Positions 7,856 to 18,731 of a stretch of 64,000 nucleotides of DNA are shown one piece after another. The translations under genes and the position numbers were made by a program. The notes below the pieces were generated by a model. It made no database searches. It was not told the origin of the DNA and saw only the letters and a program-made list of their open reading frames with translations. Each line of letters begins with the position of its first letter. Position 1 is the first letter of the stretch. Origin of the DNA: Roseimaritima multifibrata (GTDB taxonomy: Bacteria > Planctomycetota > Planctomycetia > Pirellulales > Pirellulaceae); NCBI RefSeq assembly GCF_007741495.1, contig NZ_CP036262.1, positions 2,418,001-2,482,000 on the forward strand. The letters run 5' to 3'.

Positions 7856-9799
7856 TTATCGAATGAATTCTTTTTCGCGAAGTAGTTCTAGAATTGCGCT
7901 GACGCAGTCGTCCAGCGAGTCTTCGGCTGGGTTGATGACCAAGTCGGCGGCATCCGGAACTTCGTAGGGGGCCGTAACGCCTGGGAAGTCCTGAAGCTTC
8001 CCTGCGTCGGCCTGGGCGTACTGCCCTTTTGTATCACGTTCGCGGCAGGTTTCCAGAGGAGTTGCGACATGAACGACGAGGAAACGGTCGTTTCCGACGA
8101 CGCTAGCAGCTTTCTGGCGAACCGATTCGTTGGGGGCAACAAACGCTGCGATGCAGAGGATTCCGGCATCGTTCAGGGTTTGGGCAAGGAACGCGGACCG
8201 TCGTAGGTTTTCGCTGCGATCTTTGGCGGAGAAGCCTAGGTCGCGGCTAAGCCCGGCGCGAACGCGTTCGCCATCGATAACCGCAACGGCACGACCGGAA
8301 TCAAACAGTTTTCGTTCACAGGCCGAGGCAACCGTTGATTTACCGCTTCCCGTTAGGCCGGTAAGCAAGATCGTCGCTGGTTTTTGGCCAAATCGAGCTT
8401 CTCGTTCTTCGCTGCCGACGTTGGGGACCGACCCATCGTCGGAACCGGTCGCTTCGCTGGTTTCGTCATCCCAGATCGCGGTGTGTTTTGGATCGGTTGT
8501 CCCGTCTAAGATCATTCCCGCGCCAACCGTTGCATTGGTCAGACGGTCAATAATGATGAACGACCCGGTGTTGTGGTTGCGGCGGTAAGCATCGAAGTGA
8601 ATCGGATGGTTCAAAGAGACGCTGACGCGACCGATTTCGTTAAGGGCCAGCTGCGGCGTCGGGCTGCGATGCAGCGTATTGACGTCGATTTTGTAATTAA
8701 GGGTTTCAATGCTGCCGGGCAGGGTCTGCGTCGTATGTTTGAACAGATACGTTTTCCCTGGAAGCATGGGATCCTGGTTCATCCATACGACCATTGCATT
8801 GATCGAATCGCTTGATCGCGGAATGTTCCCGCTACGAACGATCATGTCGCCTCGGCTGGCGTCAATTTCGTCTTCAAGGGTCAGCGTCACGGCCAGCGGA
8901 GCGTAGGCTTCGTCGATTGGGCCGGCAAACGTTTCGATCGACTTAATTTTGGAGGTCTGCTGGCTGGGCAGGATCGTGACCGGTTCGCCGGTGCGGATGA
9001 TTCCCGATGCGATCGTCCCACAGAAACCGCGGAAGTCTAGGTTGGGTCGATTCACATACTGAACCGGCATCCGGAAGTCCCGCAGATTCCGATCGGAGCC
9101 GATGTAAACCGATTCCAGGAAATTCATCAGCGTGCTGCCGGTATACCACGGCGTGGATGGGCTTTCATCGACAACGTTGTCGCCGTTGAGGGCGCTGATC
9201 GGGATGAAGTGGAGATCTGGCAGGTCCAGGCGGGCAGCAAATGCCCGGTAATCACGGCAGATTTCTTCAAAACGCTCTTCGCTGAAATCGACCAAGTCCA
9301 TCTTGTTGACGGCAACAACGACGTGGCGAATTCCCAGTAGTGAAACAATAAAACTGTGGCGACGTGTTTGGGTGAGGACACCATGTCGCGCATCGATCAG
9401 GATCACGGCCAAGTCGGCCGTGCTGGCTCCGGTGGCCATGTTACGCGTGTATTGTTCATGTCCCGGGGTGTCCGCGATGATGAACTTGCGTTTTGCCGTG
9501 CTGAAGTAGCGATAGGCGACATCGATCGTGATGCCTTGTTCGCGTTCTTCTTTCAGGCCGTCGGTAGCGAGGGCGGGGTCAAATTTGCCGCCGGCCGATC
9601 CTTGCGTCACCGAATCCGATTCAATCTTGGAAAGTTCGTCTTCGTACAGCATCTTGGAATCGAAAAGCAGCCGCCCAATGAGCGTGCTTTTGCCGTCATC
9701 CACGCTTCCACAGGTGATAAAGCGAAGCAACTGCTTATGTTCGTGCTGCTTCAGGTAGGCGTCGATGTCGGTGGCGATCAGGTCGGATTGGTGCGACAT
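7856..9799 (-). CDS. cysNC: Bifunctional sulfate adenylyltransferase subunit 1 / APS kinase
   Basis: The 647-residue fusion combines the GTPase subunit of ATP sulfurylase (CysN) with APS kinase (CysC). The N-terminal GTPase has [12 protein letters not shown] near residue 32, [12 protein letters not shown] and NKMD, followed by elongation-factor-like barrels. From about residue 470 the kinase domain has its own P-loop [14 protein letters not shown], then [18 protein letters not shown] and RSENLRR. Together with CysD it makes APS from sulfate and ATP, and the kinase domain then makes PAPS. The kinase P-loop GLTGSGKS and DGERVR differ slightly from the usual GLSGAGKS and DGDNVR, but the key Lys and Asp remain. 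It lies 71 bp behind cysD, in the same unit. PAPS here could serve assimilation or sulfation. Confidence 0.93.
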   Translation of the reverse strand: MSHQSDLIATDIDAYLKQHEHKQLLRFITCGSVDDGKSTLIGRLLFDSKMLYEDELSKIESDSVTQGSAGGKFDPALATDGLKEEREQGITIDVAYRYFSTAKRKFIIADTPGHEQYTRNMATGASTADLAVILIDARHGVLTQTRRHSFIVSLLGIRHVVVAVNKMDLVDFSEERFEEICRDYRAFAARLDLPDLHFIPISALNGDNVVDESPSTPWYTGSTLMNFLESVYIGSDRNLRDFRMPVQYVNRPNLDFRGFCGTIASGIIRTGEPVTILPSQQTSKIKSIETFAGPIDEAYAPLAVTLTLEDEIDASRGDMIVRSGNIPRSSDSINAMVVWMNQDPMLPGKTYLFKHTTQTLPGSIETLNYKIDVNTLHRSPTPQLALNEIGRVSVSLNHPIHFDAYRRNHNTGSFIIIDRLTNATVGAGMILDGTTDPKHTAIWDDETSEATGSDDGSVPNVGSEEREARFGQKPATILLTGLTGSGKSTVASACERKLFDSGRAVAVIDGERVRAGLSRDLGFSAKDRSENLRRSAFLAQTLNDAGILCIAAFVAPNESVRQKAASVVGNDRFLVVHVATPLETCRERDTKGQYAQADAGKLQDFPGVTAPYEVPDAADLVINPAEDSLDDCVSAILELLREKEFIR

Positions 9800-9870
9800 T
9801 GGAATCGATTGCGAAGGTAGAGAGCAAAAAGGGCAAGTTGAAAACAGCGGGCGGAGGAATGGGGCGACTT

Positions 9871-10782
9871 CTAAAAGTACCCTCGTTCCTTCTTCTTCTG
9901 CATTCCGGCTCCGCCTTCGTCTTGGTCGATCACACGTCCTTGTCGTTCACTTGTACGAGTCAGCAGCATTTCCTGAATGATTTCAGGAAGGGTGGTTGCC
10001 GAGCTTTCGACGGCGCCCGTTAGTGGGTAGCAGCCGAGGGTTCGGAAGCGAACGCAGCGTTGCTGCACCACTTCCCCTGGTTCCAGTGGGATACGATCGT
10101 CATCCATCATGATCAACGCACCGTTACGCTCGATCACGGGGCGAACCGCAGCGAAGTAAAGGGGTACGATCGGGATGTTTTCTAGGTGGATGTATTGCCA
10201 GACATCCAGTTCCGTCCAGTTGCTCATTGGGAAAACGCGAATCGATTCGCCTTTGTTGACCCGAGCGTTGTACAGATTCCACAGTTCTGGCCGCTGGTTC
10301 TTGGGGTCCCAGCGATGGTTTTTGTCGCGGAAACTAAAAACCCGTTCCTTGGCGCGGCTCTTCTCTTCGTCGCGGCGAGCTCCACCGAAGGCGGCATCGA
10401 ACTGGTGTTTGTCGAGGGCCTGTTTCAGTCCATCCGTTTTCATCAGTTCCGTGTGGCGTTCGCTATCTTCCCACGGTTTGATGTTGTGCTTGGCACCCTC
10501 TTCATTGATGTGGACGATCAGGTCCAATCCGAGCTCCTCGCGTGCAAATTTCTCGCGAAATTCGATCATTTCCTTGAATTTCCATGTGGTGTCCACATGC
10601 ATTAAAGGAAAGGGAGGTTTGGCAGGGGCAAAGGCTTTGCGCGCCAAGTGAACCAGGACGGCAGAGTCTTTGCCAACGGAATAAAGCATTACAGGCTTTT
10701 GGAATTCAGCGACCACTTCACGAATGATGTGGATGCTTTCCGCTTCCAGTTGCTTTAGATGAGTTAGGGTGTAGTCAGACAT
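9871..10782 (-). CDS. cysD: Sulfate adenylyltransferase subunit 2
   Basis: The 303-residue PP-loop ATPase subunit forms APS together with CysN. It begins [22 protein letters not shown], has the PP-loop [17 protein letters not shown], and ends with the Arg-rich [24 protein letters not shown] tail typical of CysD. The frame stays open to 11085, but that extension would run into the upstream gene and has no CysD similarity; ATG 10782 gives exactly the usual length (about 302). It starts 130 bp after the stop of the CapD-like gene and is followed by cysNC. Confidence 0.94.
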   Translation of the reverse strand: MSDYTLTHLKQLEAESIHIIREVVAEFQKPVMLYSVGKDSAVLVHLARKAFAPAKPPFPLMHVDTTWKFKEMIEFREKFAREELGLDLIVHINEEGAKHNIKPWEDSERHTELMKTDGLKQALDKHQFDAAFGGARRDEEKSRAKERVFSFRDKNHRWDPKNQRPELWNLYNARVNKGESIRVFPMSNWTELDVWQYIHLENIPIVPLYFAAVRPVIERNGALIMMDDDRIPLEPGEVVQQRCVRFRTLGCYPLTGAVESSATTLPEIIQEMLLTRTSERQGRVIDQDEGGAGMQKKKERGYF

Positions 10783-10912
10783 GATGGAGCGTTCTTGTAG
10801 GCCAAAATCGGAGAACTTGACCACAGGGTGGTTCAGTGGAGGCTGCCAAAGTAGGTTCCGAGTATAGGTATTCTCGGCTATTTCGGGCAGGCGGGGCAGT
10901 TTCTTTCGTCCG

Positions 10913-12916
10913 CTATGCGGCGAAAGGTCGTCTCTTCTTGGATTCTTTTGTCGAATGCGGCGAGGCTGCGTCGCACGCGAACGCCAATTCTTCCTGGGAT
11001 GCGGCAGTGGAATCCGATTCGTCCAGCAGTTCGGGGCGATAGCTGGGAATGGTTGCTTTGAGTGCTCGTCGGATGGCAATCCCATCTAATTCGGCGCTCG
11101 CCAGTAACGTTTTGACGTGACGCATGATCTGCAGCCTGGACATTGTAATCCCTTCGGCGACCAGGATTTTGGCGTATTGCGTCGGATGTTGCGTTTCCCC
11201 CTCCGCGTAAAGTTCTTCGTAAAGCTTTTCGCCTGGTCGGAGGCCGCTGATTTGCAATTCGATGTCGCGGCCTAATTCTAAACCTGACAGCCGGACCATG
11301 TCCGCAGCAAGGTCCATGATTCGAACCGGGTTTCCCATGTCAAGAACGAAGATTTCCCCTCCGTCTCCCACACAGCCTGCTTGGACGACCAATTGGCTCG
11401 CTTCTGGAATGGTCATGAAGAAACGGGTCATGTCAGGATGGGTGATCGTTAGCGGACCGCCTTGGGCAATTTGTTGCCGGAAAACAGGAATGACGCTTCC
11501 TGCCGAACCAAGCACGTTCCCGAAACGGACGGTAACGAACCTGCACTGCGAATCAACACTTCCAGGAGACGCTCCGTTCAACGATTGGACGTATAGTTCC
11601 GCAACCCGTTTGCAGCATCCCATCACGCTGGTCGGATTGACCGCTTTGTCGGTGCTGACCATCACAAACGCTTCGCAGTCGTACTTCTGAGCCAGGTCGG
11701 CAAGGTTACGGGTGGCACCAACAATGTTCTTTAACGCTTCGCCAGGATGTTGCTCCATCAGGGGAACATGTTTATAGGCGGCCGCGTGAAAGATGATTTC
11801 TGGTTCGTAGGAAGCAAAGATGCCCTCCATACGCTCGGGGTCGGTCGCGTCGGCGACCAGGATTTCGACCTGGTTTGCCTGGATCGCTTCGTCAAGTTCT
11901 CGTCCCAGGAAGAACTGACCCGTTTCACTGCGGTCCAGAAGCAACAGTTTTGCTGGATGAAGGCTTAGCAGCTGACGCGATAATTCACTGCCGATCGACC
12001 CACAGCTGCCTGTGACCAAGACCGTTCGCCCTTCGACCCAGGTTTCCAGGCGTTCTTTGTCTAAGCTGACGGTTTCGCGCCCCAGCAGGTCTTCGATAGC
12101 GACTTCCCGCGGCTGGAAATCGACATGCCCATCGACAATGCGATTGACATCTGGGATGACCTGAACGTTGATGTTTGCTTTTTTACATTGTTCGACGACG
12201 TTTCGGACCTTGCTTCCCGGAACGGCCCCAGAGATCAGCAGTACCGTTGATGCATTGGCTTTTTCGGCTGCCGCTGCGGTGTCGTCGATCAGCCCTAGGA
12301 TAGGGACTCCAGCAATTTCTCGGTGAAGCATGCGTTGGCGATCAGTAACCAGTCCCACCGGACGAAACTTGCTGAAGGTGCTGTTTTTAAGGGTGCGAAG
12401 GAAAACCTCGCTTGCAACAGCATTGCCCGCGATGATGACCGGTTCTTGCTCGCCCAGGTTGCGTGAGCCCCTGCGTTCCCGTCGTTCTCGCAAGATTCTG
12501 CGGAGCGTCAGGCAGCCGCAAATTAGCAGGGTTGTTAGGCAGCCATCAATTAAAATGACGCCTCGCGGCAATAGTTGAGCAGGATTCAGAAGGTAGTTTG
12601 CCGCTGCGACAGCAAGCGAAGCGAGGATCGTAACGCGTGTAAGCCGAATCGCATCATGCAGGGAAACGAAGGCGTGCCACATTCGGCCCAGCCGACCAAA
12701 CATGAAAACCCCCAGTTTGACGGCAAGCACCCAAGGGAGTGCGGAAAGCAGCAGTTTTTGCTGTTCCGGTGCTATTTGGCCATCGAAACGGAGAAAGAAG
12801 GCTCCTGCAAGCGAGCCGACGAGAACAGGAATGAGCCATAGTAAGGTTTTTAAACGCCTGCGCAGTCGAACGCGCGAAACGTCGAAAAATACAGGTGATT
12901 GGTTGGTGGGGGCCAT
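10913..12916 (-). CDS. Membrane-bound FlaA1/CapD-type nucleotide-sugar 4,6-dehydratase
   Basis: The 667-residue protein has about four N-terminal membrane helices (first near [18 protein letters not shown]), a Rossmann-like middle segment, and a C-terminal SDR domain with [17 protein letters not shown] around residues 297-313. The catalytic region reads [17 protein letters not shown], with Met in place of the usual SDR Tyr, as in the WbpM/PglF/FlaA1 UDP-GlcNAc 4,6-dehydratases. It would make a 4-keto-6-deoxy UDP-sugar for polysaccharide or glycan synthesis. The second residue of the glycine motif is Ser-Cys-Gly-Ser rather than Ala/Gly-Gly-Gly-Ser, a mild change. It is divergent from the charged protein gene. 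Confidence 0.88.
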   Translation of the reverse strand: MAPTNQSPVFFDVSRVRLRRRLKTLLWLIPVLVGSLAGAFFLRFDGQIAPEQQKLLLSALPWVLAVKLGVFMFGRLGRMWHAFVSLHDAIRLTRVTILASLAVAAANYLLNPAQLLPRGVILIDGCLTTLLICGCLTLRRILRERRERRGSRNLGEQEPVIIAGNAVASEVFLRTLKNSTFSKFRPVGLVTDRQRMLHREIAGVPILGLIDDTAAAAEKANASTVLLISGAVPGSKVRNVVEQCKKANINVQVIPDVNRIVDGHVDFQPREVAIEDLLGRETVSLDKERLETWVEGRTVLVTGSCGSIGSELSRQLLSLHPAKLLLLDRSETGQFFLGRELDEAIQANQVEILVADATDPERMEGIFASYEPEIIFHAAAYKHVPLMEQHPGEALKNIVGATRNLADLAQKYDCEAFVMVSTDKAVNPTSVMGCCKRVAELYVQSLNGASPGSVDSQCRFVTVRFGNVLGSAGSVIPVFRQQIAQGGPLTITHPDMTRFFMTIPEASQLVVQAGCVGDGGEIFVLDMGNPVRIMDLAADMVRLSGLELGRDIELQISGLRPGEKLYEELYAEGETQHPTQYAKILVAEGITMSRLQIMRHVKTLLASAELDGIAIRRALKATIPSYRPELLDESDSTAASQEELAFACDAASPHSTKESKKRRPFAA

Positions 12917-13270
12917 TTGAAGTCCTGGGCTTCGTTATGAACGTCTTACTCAGTCGCCCCCTAAATAGCAAACCCGCACAACTTGCCCAACCCTAGTTTA
13001 TGGGGGGGCTAAAAGGATTCCCGGCACTCCCTGCTGACTTTCGGCTTTCCCTGCGGCTGCCCTGGAGATATAACACACCATGCCCAAGAAGGGGCCGACA
13101 CGCCTCTTTGCCCGATTTCCCCAATCCTGACGTTGAAACAACGCTGTTTCCGCAGTGGAGGGTTGAGTTTAAGTGGCAGAGTGATGGAGCGGCAGTGCGA
13201 AAAAATCGCCGTGCCCGATGAGCGGCAGAGCGAATAACCGAACAAAACAACTGAATTAAAGAAACACCGA
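12917..13270. other. Divergent intergenic region, no gene seen
   Basis: About 350 bp between the divergent CapD-like and charged-protein genes. Both promoters must lie here, but I could not pick convincing -35/-10 pairs. Reading frames crossing it have no recognisable domains. Confidence 0.5.
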
Positions 13271-15049
13271 ATGAACATGTCCGACCATTGGAAGTCGCTA
13301 ACGCGGCTTCTAGGGGCTCCAGATCCTGCGGATCCCCCCAAGAAGAAGACACCCGCAAAACCACCGATTGCTGAGTCAAAAGAGAAAGTAGAGAAGGTTG
13401 AGGAGAGCACTTCCGCCCATTTGACGCCCCCAGAACGACTCGAAAATCGCTCGGGTCAGCAGGCTTCCGAGCTGCTAAGCGATTTGACGCAGGTCCCCGA
13501 TCGTGAGTCGTTACCCGGGTTCGAAGTTCGGGAAACCGCAAAAAATGCCAGTTCATGGGATGCTCTTGTTCAGGACCTTGGTCTTGAAGACGAATTGAAG
13601 GAAGGTGGTTCGCAATCACCAAACGCCGAGGCAGAGACGGAGAAACCTGCAGCCGCAGTGGAGCGGCAAGCTCCACCGGAAAAAAAATCCGCTCCCAAAT
13701 CAAGGCGATCTCCGGCACGCGAAGAGTCAAGCAGCGATAGCGAAGAGTCGGAAGCACCGGCGAAATCTTCAGGTTTCGGGTCGGGGTTGCTCGATTCAGA
13801 TGATCCTCCGGCTCGCCCAAGACGACGCCGCCGCAGTTCGCGGAAATCAGAACCAAGTTCCCAGGATTCGGCTTCCCAGGATTCCGGAACCAAGTCGGAT
13901 ATCGTCGTTCAGGTGGTTCCAACGCCCGAATTGGAACGAGAAGAGATTCCGTCGGACGAAGAACTGTTTGCGGGATTCAAAGGCAGCAGTCGGTCCAAGC
14001 CGGAAGCCGCAAAGCCAGAAGTGAAGCCTGAGGCTGATCGCCGGCCCCGAGAAAGGTCGGACAGCTCTCGTGACTCTGGCTCCAGTGATGAGTCGCGTGG
14101 AACCGAATCACGTGGCAGTGAATCGCGAGGACGCGGTCGCGGGCGTGGCAGGGGACGAGATCGAGATGAATCGCCTCGACGCGAACGTGACGCTGAAGTC
14201 AGTGCACCGCGCGCTGCTAAGGAAGCCGAGCTGGACGTCGATTTTAAGGAAGTCGAAGTCGATGCACCTACCTCGCGTCGTCCGCGGCGTGAAAATCGCA
14301 CCCGTGAAGATCGCCCGCGGGAAGATCGTCCGGAACGTGACCGCAAACCCGCGGCACGTGACACAAATGATGATGCCAACGAACGAAGCGAAAAGGAGTC
14401 GAGGGGATCCGAGCGTGAAGAGAGTTCGGGTCGACCCCGTCGAGGTCGCCGACGCGGTCAGCGTCAGGCGATGTCGGTTGATTTTGCTGAGGACGCCGCC
14501 GATGCACCTGAATTGGATTCGGATTCCGATTCCGATTTTGGAGCTTCGATCAAAGAAGAGAGCATTGCTGCAAGCAAGTCCTTGGATCGTATTGAGGAAT
14601 CGGACGAAGGGGATGAACCACCCCGTCGCCGCCGACGACGAAGAAGAGGACGTGGGCGAAGCGGCCGAGCTGGAGAGGGACGGCAGGAAGAGACGGAAGT
14701 TTCGGAAAGCGTGGATTCCAGTGATGTCGATTCGGGTTCGGCCTCGGATGAACCCGTTTACGATGATGATCACGAAGATGCGGAAGAGGTCACTGAACTG
14801 CGTCGTGGCAGACGTCGACGCTCGCGTCGACCGTCTGGTGATCGCGCTGAAAGCCGAGGGAATCAGAGCGACGATTCGCCTAGTCGTGCTAGCGACAGCG
14901 ACGACGAAGATCTAGAACCGCGGAAGGAACGTTCGGTCACGACTTGGAACGAAGCGGTTGATATCCTGATCTCTAGCAACCTGTCCAGTCGAAAGAATGG
15001 TTCGCAGGGACGGTCGCGGCAGCGGTCGTCAAACGGTCGAAGTCGATAA
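13271..15049 (+). CDS. Highly charged, disordered Arg/Ser/Asp/Glu-rich protein with RG run
   Basis: The 592-residue product is dominated by Arg, Ser, Glu and Asp and has almost no hydrophobic core. Only the ends look folded: the start DHWKSLTRLLGAPD and the last 60 residues with TTWNEAVDILISSNLSSRK. Around residues 285-300 there is an RG dipeptide run (GRGRGRGRGRD), and several Arg clusters such as RRRRRRRRGRGR alternate with acidic clusters (DSDSDSD). There is no signal peptide. The composition resembles RNA-binding tails of RNA degradosome or translation proteins, but no catalytic domain is attached; the function is unknown. Codon use appears consistent with a real gene, and a strong intrinsic terminator follows at 15077. 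Confidence 0.8.
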   Translation: MNMSDHWKSLTRLLGAPDPADPPKKKTPAKPPIAESKEKVEKVEESTSAHLTPPERLENRSGQQASELLSDLTQVPDRESLPGFEVRETAKNASSWDALVQDLGLEDELKEGGSQSPNAEAETEKPAAAVERQAPPEKKSAPKSRRSPAREESSSDSEESEAPAKSSGFGSGLLDSDDPPARPRRRRRSSRKSEPSSQDSASQDSGTKSDIVVQVVPTPELEREEIPSDEELFAGFKGSSRSKPEAAKPEVKPEADRRPRERSDSSRDSGSSDESRGTESRGSESRGRGRGRGRGRDRDESPRRERDAEVSAPRAAKEAELDVDFKEVEVDAPTSRRPRRENRTREDRPREDRPERDRKPAARDTNDDANERSEKESRGSEREESSGRPRRGRRRGQRQAMSVDFAEDAADAPELDSDSDSDFGASIKEESIAASKSLDRIEESDEGDEPPRRRRRRRRGRGRSGRAGEGRQEETEVSESVDSSDVDSGSASDEPVYDDDHEDAEEVTELRRGRRRRSRRPSGDRAESRGNQSDDSPSRASDSDDEDLEPRKERSVTTWNEAVDILISSNLSSRKNGSQGRSRQRSSNGRSR

Positions 15050-15076
15050 CGATTTTGAGCCGCTAAAGAATCGATA

Positions 15077-15110
15077 GGATCGCTGGTTTTACGGCCAGCG
15101 ATCCTTTTTT
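15077..15110 (+). terminator. Rho-independent terminator
   Basis: GGATCGCTGG (15077-15086) pairs perfectly with CCAGCGATCC (15095-15104) and is followed by six T. It lies 28 bp after the stop of the charged-protein gene. Confidence 0.9.
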
Positions 15111-15192
15111 ATTGGGCGGGACCGGTTTTGCGTCCCCGCTTGATTTCTTCTGTTGGCAGGTTCAGAGATGCGCTGTCGTTTGAAGACGCCCG

Positions 15193-16611
15193 TTATTCGC
15201 CATACCTGGGGCCGACGATCTGACGGCGTGGAGTTCCTTTGGTGGTGACCTCGTCCGTTTCAAACGGTCCGTAGCGAATGACCCAGCGTCGCGGCCGTTT
15301 CCATTTTTCCAGCAGCGCGACGCTTGCGTCTAGCGTTCGCTGCAGAGTTTCGGGAGATCGGGTGGAGCGTTGGCATTCGACGATCCCCACCAAATCTCCT
15401 TTTCGGTCATGCCACAGAACGGCATGGCGGACATCTGCAAGTTGGCATACGAGCGATTCGATTTCGGTCGGTTGGATTTTTTTCCCGTTCGCCAGCACGA
15501 TCGTATCGTCTGCTCTGCCAAGAATCGTGACGATCCCGTCATCAGCGATCGAGGCAAGGTCTCCTGTTTGCAGCCAGTCCTGCTGCATGCAGGCTTTCGT
15601 GCTGGCCGGATCGTCAAGGTAGCCTGTCATCAGTCCCGGTCCACGGACTTCTAGGCGTCCCTCGGGATCCAATCGAATTTGAGTGAAAGGGATCGGCCCG
15701 CCAACCGTACCAGGACGACCTTTGGAGGGCGTTCCGGAGCAGACGACGGGGCCCGCTTCGGTCAGTCCATAGCCATGAATGACAGTGATTCCTGCCTCTT
15801 GAAGCGCAGAGTAGTCCTGTCGTGAGAGCGGAGCACCGCCGCAGCCAAGCATCCTTAGACGCTCCAGGCCAAGCTGTTGTATGCTTGTCGGAAGGTCGTT
15901 TTCTGAAGCTTTTTCAAGGATGCGACTTGCGATACTTGGGACCACGTTTAATAGGGTCGGGCGAATTTTTAAGGCCTCTGATCGCAGTCCTTCCCAGCCT
16001 AGTGATACGGCTAACTGGCCACCGCTGATCAGCCATGTGCCCAGTTCGCAGGTCCTGGCGTAGGCGTGCCAAAGCGGAAGGATCGTCAACCGACAGTCCG
16101 ATTCACTTTGCGGGGCGGCCGACAGTTTGCCAGCTGCATTGGCGGCCAAGGCCTGCCAGGACAGGACGACGGCTCGAGGGGAAGCGGACGTTCCGCTGGT
16201 CCAAAGAATCAGAGATTCCGAAGCCGGGGATGGTTCGTTAAAGCAACGATTGGGCTTTGCCGAACCGTTTCTCGCCCGTTCGAAAAACCTCTGCATGTCG
16301 ACCGTGGTCAGGTGCAGGGTGGCGCCGGTTTGGGCGAGGATCGTCGGCAGCGGCTTGGGAGGTTTGCCGGGGCCAAGGGGCACTTCGCATAATCCAGCGT
16401 TCTGAATTGCAAGGGTGCCGATGACCGCAAGAAAATGGTTGTCGAACTGAGTGACAACGCGGCCATGAGGTGAAAGGTCTAGGAGGCGATTGGTAATCTC
16501 GTTTGTCAGAGAACGCAGTTCGCTCCAGTTGATCCATTGGTCCCCCAGCCAAAGAGCAGCGGCGTTGGGCCGCTGCTGGGCATGGGAATGTAGATGCTGG
16601 ATCAATCGCAC
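15193..16611 (-). CDS. AMP-dependent acyl-CoA synthetase / ligase (ANL family)
   Basis: From the GTG at 16611 the product is 472 residues, starting RLIQHLHSHAQQRPNAAALW as ANL enzymes do. Motifs: A3 LWTSGTSASPRAVVLSW, A5 HGYGLTEAGPV, A7 QTGDLASI and A8 GRADDTIVLANGKKIQPTEIE. It would activate a carboxylic acid as acyl-AMP and pass it to CoA or another thiol. In A3 the usual Lys of TTGxPKG is Arg (SASPRAV), and the C-terminal A10 Lys region reads TTKGTPRRQIV, so the catalytic Lys is not obvious. A TTG at 16668 would overlap the aldolase gene by 44 bp; the GTG leaves a 13-bp gap after the aldolase stop and fits the family start. The substrate is unknown. Confidence 0.82.
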   Translation of the reverse strand: MRLIQHLHSHAQQRPNAAALWLGDQWINWSELRSLTNEITNRLLDLSPHGRVVTQFDNHFLAVIGTLAIQNAGLCEVPLGPGKPPKPLPTILAQTGATLHLTTVDMQRFFERARNGSAKPNRCFNEPSPASESLILWTSGTSASPRAVVLSWQALAANAAGKLSAAPQSESDCRLTILPLWHAYARTCELGTWLISGGQLAVSLGWEGLRSEALKIRPTLLNVVPSIASRILEKASENDLPTSIQQLGLERLRMLGCGGAPLSRQDYSALQEAGITVIHGYGLTEAGPVVCSGTPSKGRPGTVGGPIPFTQIRLDPEGRLEVRGPGLMTGYLDDPASTKACMQQDWLQTGDLASIADDGIVTILGRADDTIVLANGKKIQPTEIESLVCQLADVRHAVLWHDRKGDLVGIVECQRSTRSPETLQRTLDASVALLEKWKRPRRWVIRYGPFETDEVTTKGTPRRQIVGPRYGE

Positions 16612-16624
16612 AGGGTAGCCTGTA

Positions 16625-17635
16625 CTACAAAGTTGCTTGCAGTTTGGCAGCGTTGCCAGCCTGACCAAAAGCGACCATGCGGGCCATGCAGACCTGCTTC
16701 ATCGCTTCGCGAGCTGGTTTCAGGTAAGCGCGAGGGTCAAACGCATCGGGGCTTTCGGTCAGTACTTTGCGGATTGCACCGGTGATTGCCATTCGGCAGT
16801 CGGTGTCGACGTTGATTTTGCGAACGCCACTCTTGATACCGCGTTGGATTTCTTCGACAGGCACGCCGTAGGTTTGTTTCATCGATCCACCAAACTGGTT
16901 GATGATGTCTTGCAGTTCCTGTGGGACGCTGCTGCTGCCGTGCATGACCAGGTGGGTGTTTGGCAATTTTGCATGGATCGCTTCGATGCGTTCCATGTCC
17001 AAAACCTTCCCGGTAGGCTTTTTGGTGAACTTGTAAGCTCCGTGGCTGGTGCCGATGGCGACGGCCAACGCATCGACGCCGGTCGCTTCGACAAACTGAG
17101 CCGCTTCGTCTGGATCGGTTAGAAGTTGGTCGTGGGTCAACGCGCCAACGGCTCCGTGCCCATCTTCTTGTTCCCCGCCGCCACTTTCTAGCGAGCCTAG
17201 GCAGCCCAATTCGCCTTCGACGGAGACGTTTTTGGCGTGGGCCATTTTGACGACTTCGGAAGTGACTTTGACGTTGTATTCAAAGCTGGCGGGTGTCTTT
17301 CCGTCGGCTTCCAACGAGCCGTCCATCATGACGCTGGTGAAACCGTTTTCGATAGCCGAGAGGCAGGTTTCCGGGCTGTTGCCATGATCCTGGTGCATGA
17401 CGATTGGAATGTGCGGGTAAAGTTCAACCGCAGCAAGCATCAGGTGACGCAAGAAAGCGTCTTGCGAATAGGCTCGAGCTCCACGTGAGGCCTGGATGAT
17501 TACGGGGGAGTCGGTCTCCTCTGCGGCCTCCATAATGGACTGGATTTGCTCCATGTTGTTGACGTTGAAGGCTGCCACGCCGTAATCGTTTTCGGCAGCG
17601 TGATCCAGAACGACTCGCAGCGGAACTAAAGCCAT
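16625..17635 (-). CDS. fba: Class II fructose-bisphosphate aldolase
   Basis: The 336-residue zinc aldolase splits fructose 1,6-bisphosphate in glycolysis and makes it in gluconeogenesis. It begins [27 protein letters not shown] and contains [13 protein letters not shown] (Asp and zinc-binding His), the SVMMDGSLE strand, [10 protein letters not shown], a second zinc His in [21 protein letters not shown] and KINVDTDCR. The ATG at 17635 has a good ribosome site (GAGGAAAAGAG just upstream), so the ten residues from 17665 are left out. It is followed 13 bp later by the acyl-CoA synthetase gene. With PEP carboxykinase nearby, a gluconeogenic role is reasonable. Confidence 0.94.
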   Translation of the reverse strand: MALVPLRVVLDHAAENDYGVAAFNVNNMEQIQSIMEAAEETDSPVIIQASRGARAYSQDAFLRHLMLAAVELYPHIPIVMHQDHGNSPETCLSAIENGFTSVMMDGSLEADGKTPASFEYNVKVTSEVVKMAHAKNVSVEGELGCLGSLESGGGEQEDGHGAVGALTHDQLLTDPDEAAQFVEATGVDALAVAIGTSHGAYKFTKKPTGKVLDMERIEAIHAKLPNTHLVMHGSSSVPQELQDIINQFGGSMKQTYGVPVEEIQRGIKSGVRKINVDTDCRMAITGAIRKVLTESPDAFDPRAYLKPAREAMKQVCMARMVAFGQAGNAAKLQATL

Positions 17636-17835
17636 AACTCTTTTCCTCTCACAGGGATAATTCAACAGAAATTTTTAGCATCTTTAAGTCGCTGATTATC
17701 GCCTTCAGGATTGATCTGGCAAGGCCCAACAGTTCCGCCAAGTTAGCGGTCCCGCATTGGGATTCCCATCACAAATCGCAGCCAACCCGCCAGGAGGCAG
17801 CATCGGAGGAGCCTAGCTTCCAGGACTGTTCCTGG

Positions 17836-18493
17836 CTCAGCATTTTCCATTTCTCATTTTCCACTACTCATTACTCATTAATGGGCAGCTGGTCTGGATA
17901 CGGAGGAGCCCGCAGTGGAGCCGGCTTGCGTGTGAGAGGAATTGTAAAAGCGAAAATGAGGAATGAAGATTGCAAAATGGCAGTCCCAGCTGGGCATTTT
18001 CCATTTCTCATTTTCCATTACTCACTACTCATTATGGGCAGTTGGTCTGGATACGGAGGAGCCCGCAGTGGAGCCGGCTTGCGTGTGAGAGAAATTGTAA
18101 AAGCTCAAATGAGAAATGAAGAATGCAAAATGGCAGTCCCAGCTGGGCATTTTCCATTTTTCATTTTCCACTACTCATTACTCATTAGTGGGCAGCTGGT
18201 CTGGATACGGAGGAGCCCGCAGTGGAGCCGGCTTGCGTGTGAGAGAAATTGTAAAAGCTCAAATGAGAAATGAAGAATGCAAAATGGCAGTCCCAACTGG
18301 GCATTTTCCATTTTCCACTTTCCATTACTCACTACTCATTATTGGGCAGCTGGTCTGGATATGGGGAGCCCGCAGTGGAGCCGGCTTGCGTGTGAGGTAA
18401 ATTGTAAAAGCTCAAATGAGAAATGAAGATTGCAAAATGGCAGTCCCAGCTGGGCATTTTCCATTTTTCATTACTCAATACTCATTACTCATT
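17836..18493. repeat. Tandem array of about four 153-154-bp repeats
   Basis: The marker GGGCAG followed by TGGTCTGGATA recurs at 17883, 18036, 18190 and 18344, spaced 153, 154 and 154 bp, with partial units at both ends. Each unit has a GC-rich half with GAGCCCGCAGTGGAGCC and an AT-rich half with TCATTACTCATT. Within a unit, AAATGAGAAATG pairs with CATTTCTCATTT around a CCAGCTGG core, so each copy can form a long imperfect hairpin. Frames reading through it (for example 17881-18273) repeat the same peptide and are not genes. Another 240 bp without a recognisable gene separate the array from pckA; about 200 bp on the other side hold the fba promoter region. Confidence 0.92.
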
Positions 18494-18731
18494 CTCACAC
18501 CCAACGCGAAGAGTCTCCAACCACGCCCCGCGATCAGAAAGCCTTTTCCTCCAACCACTCCGCTGCGCGGATCTCCGCTGCGCGAGTCACTGCTGCGCAG
18601 CCTTCCGCGTAGCCGCCCTCCACAAAGTGGATCCCTGGTACGATGCCCGAGGCCAAATCGTTAGGCTGGTAATATATCCGCATCGATTAGCGGAACCTGT
18701 TTCTGACTCTTTTCTCCCTGTGAAGAACACG

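Noticed and set aside
17881-18400. Repeated-peptide proteins in the 154-bp array
   Set aside because: The frames repeat the DNA unit and have no stop-independent domain or ribosome site.
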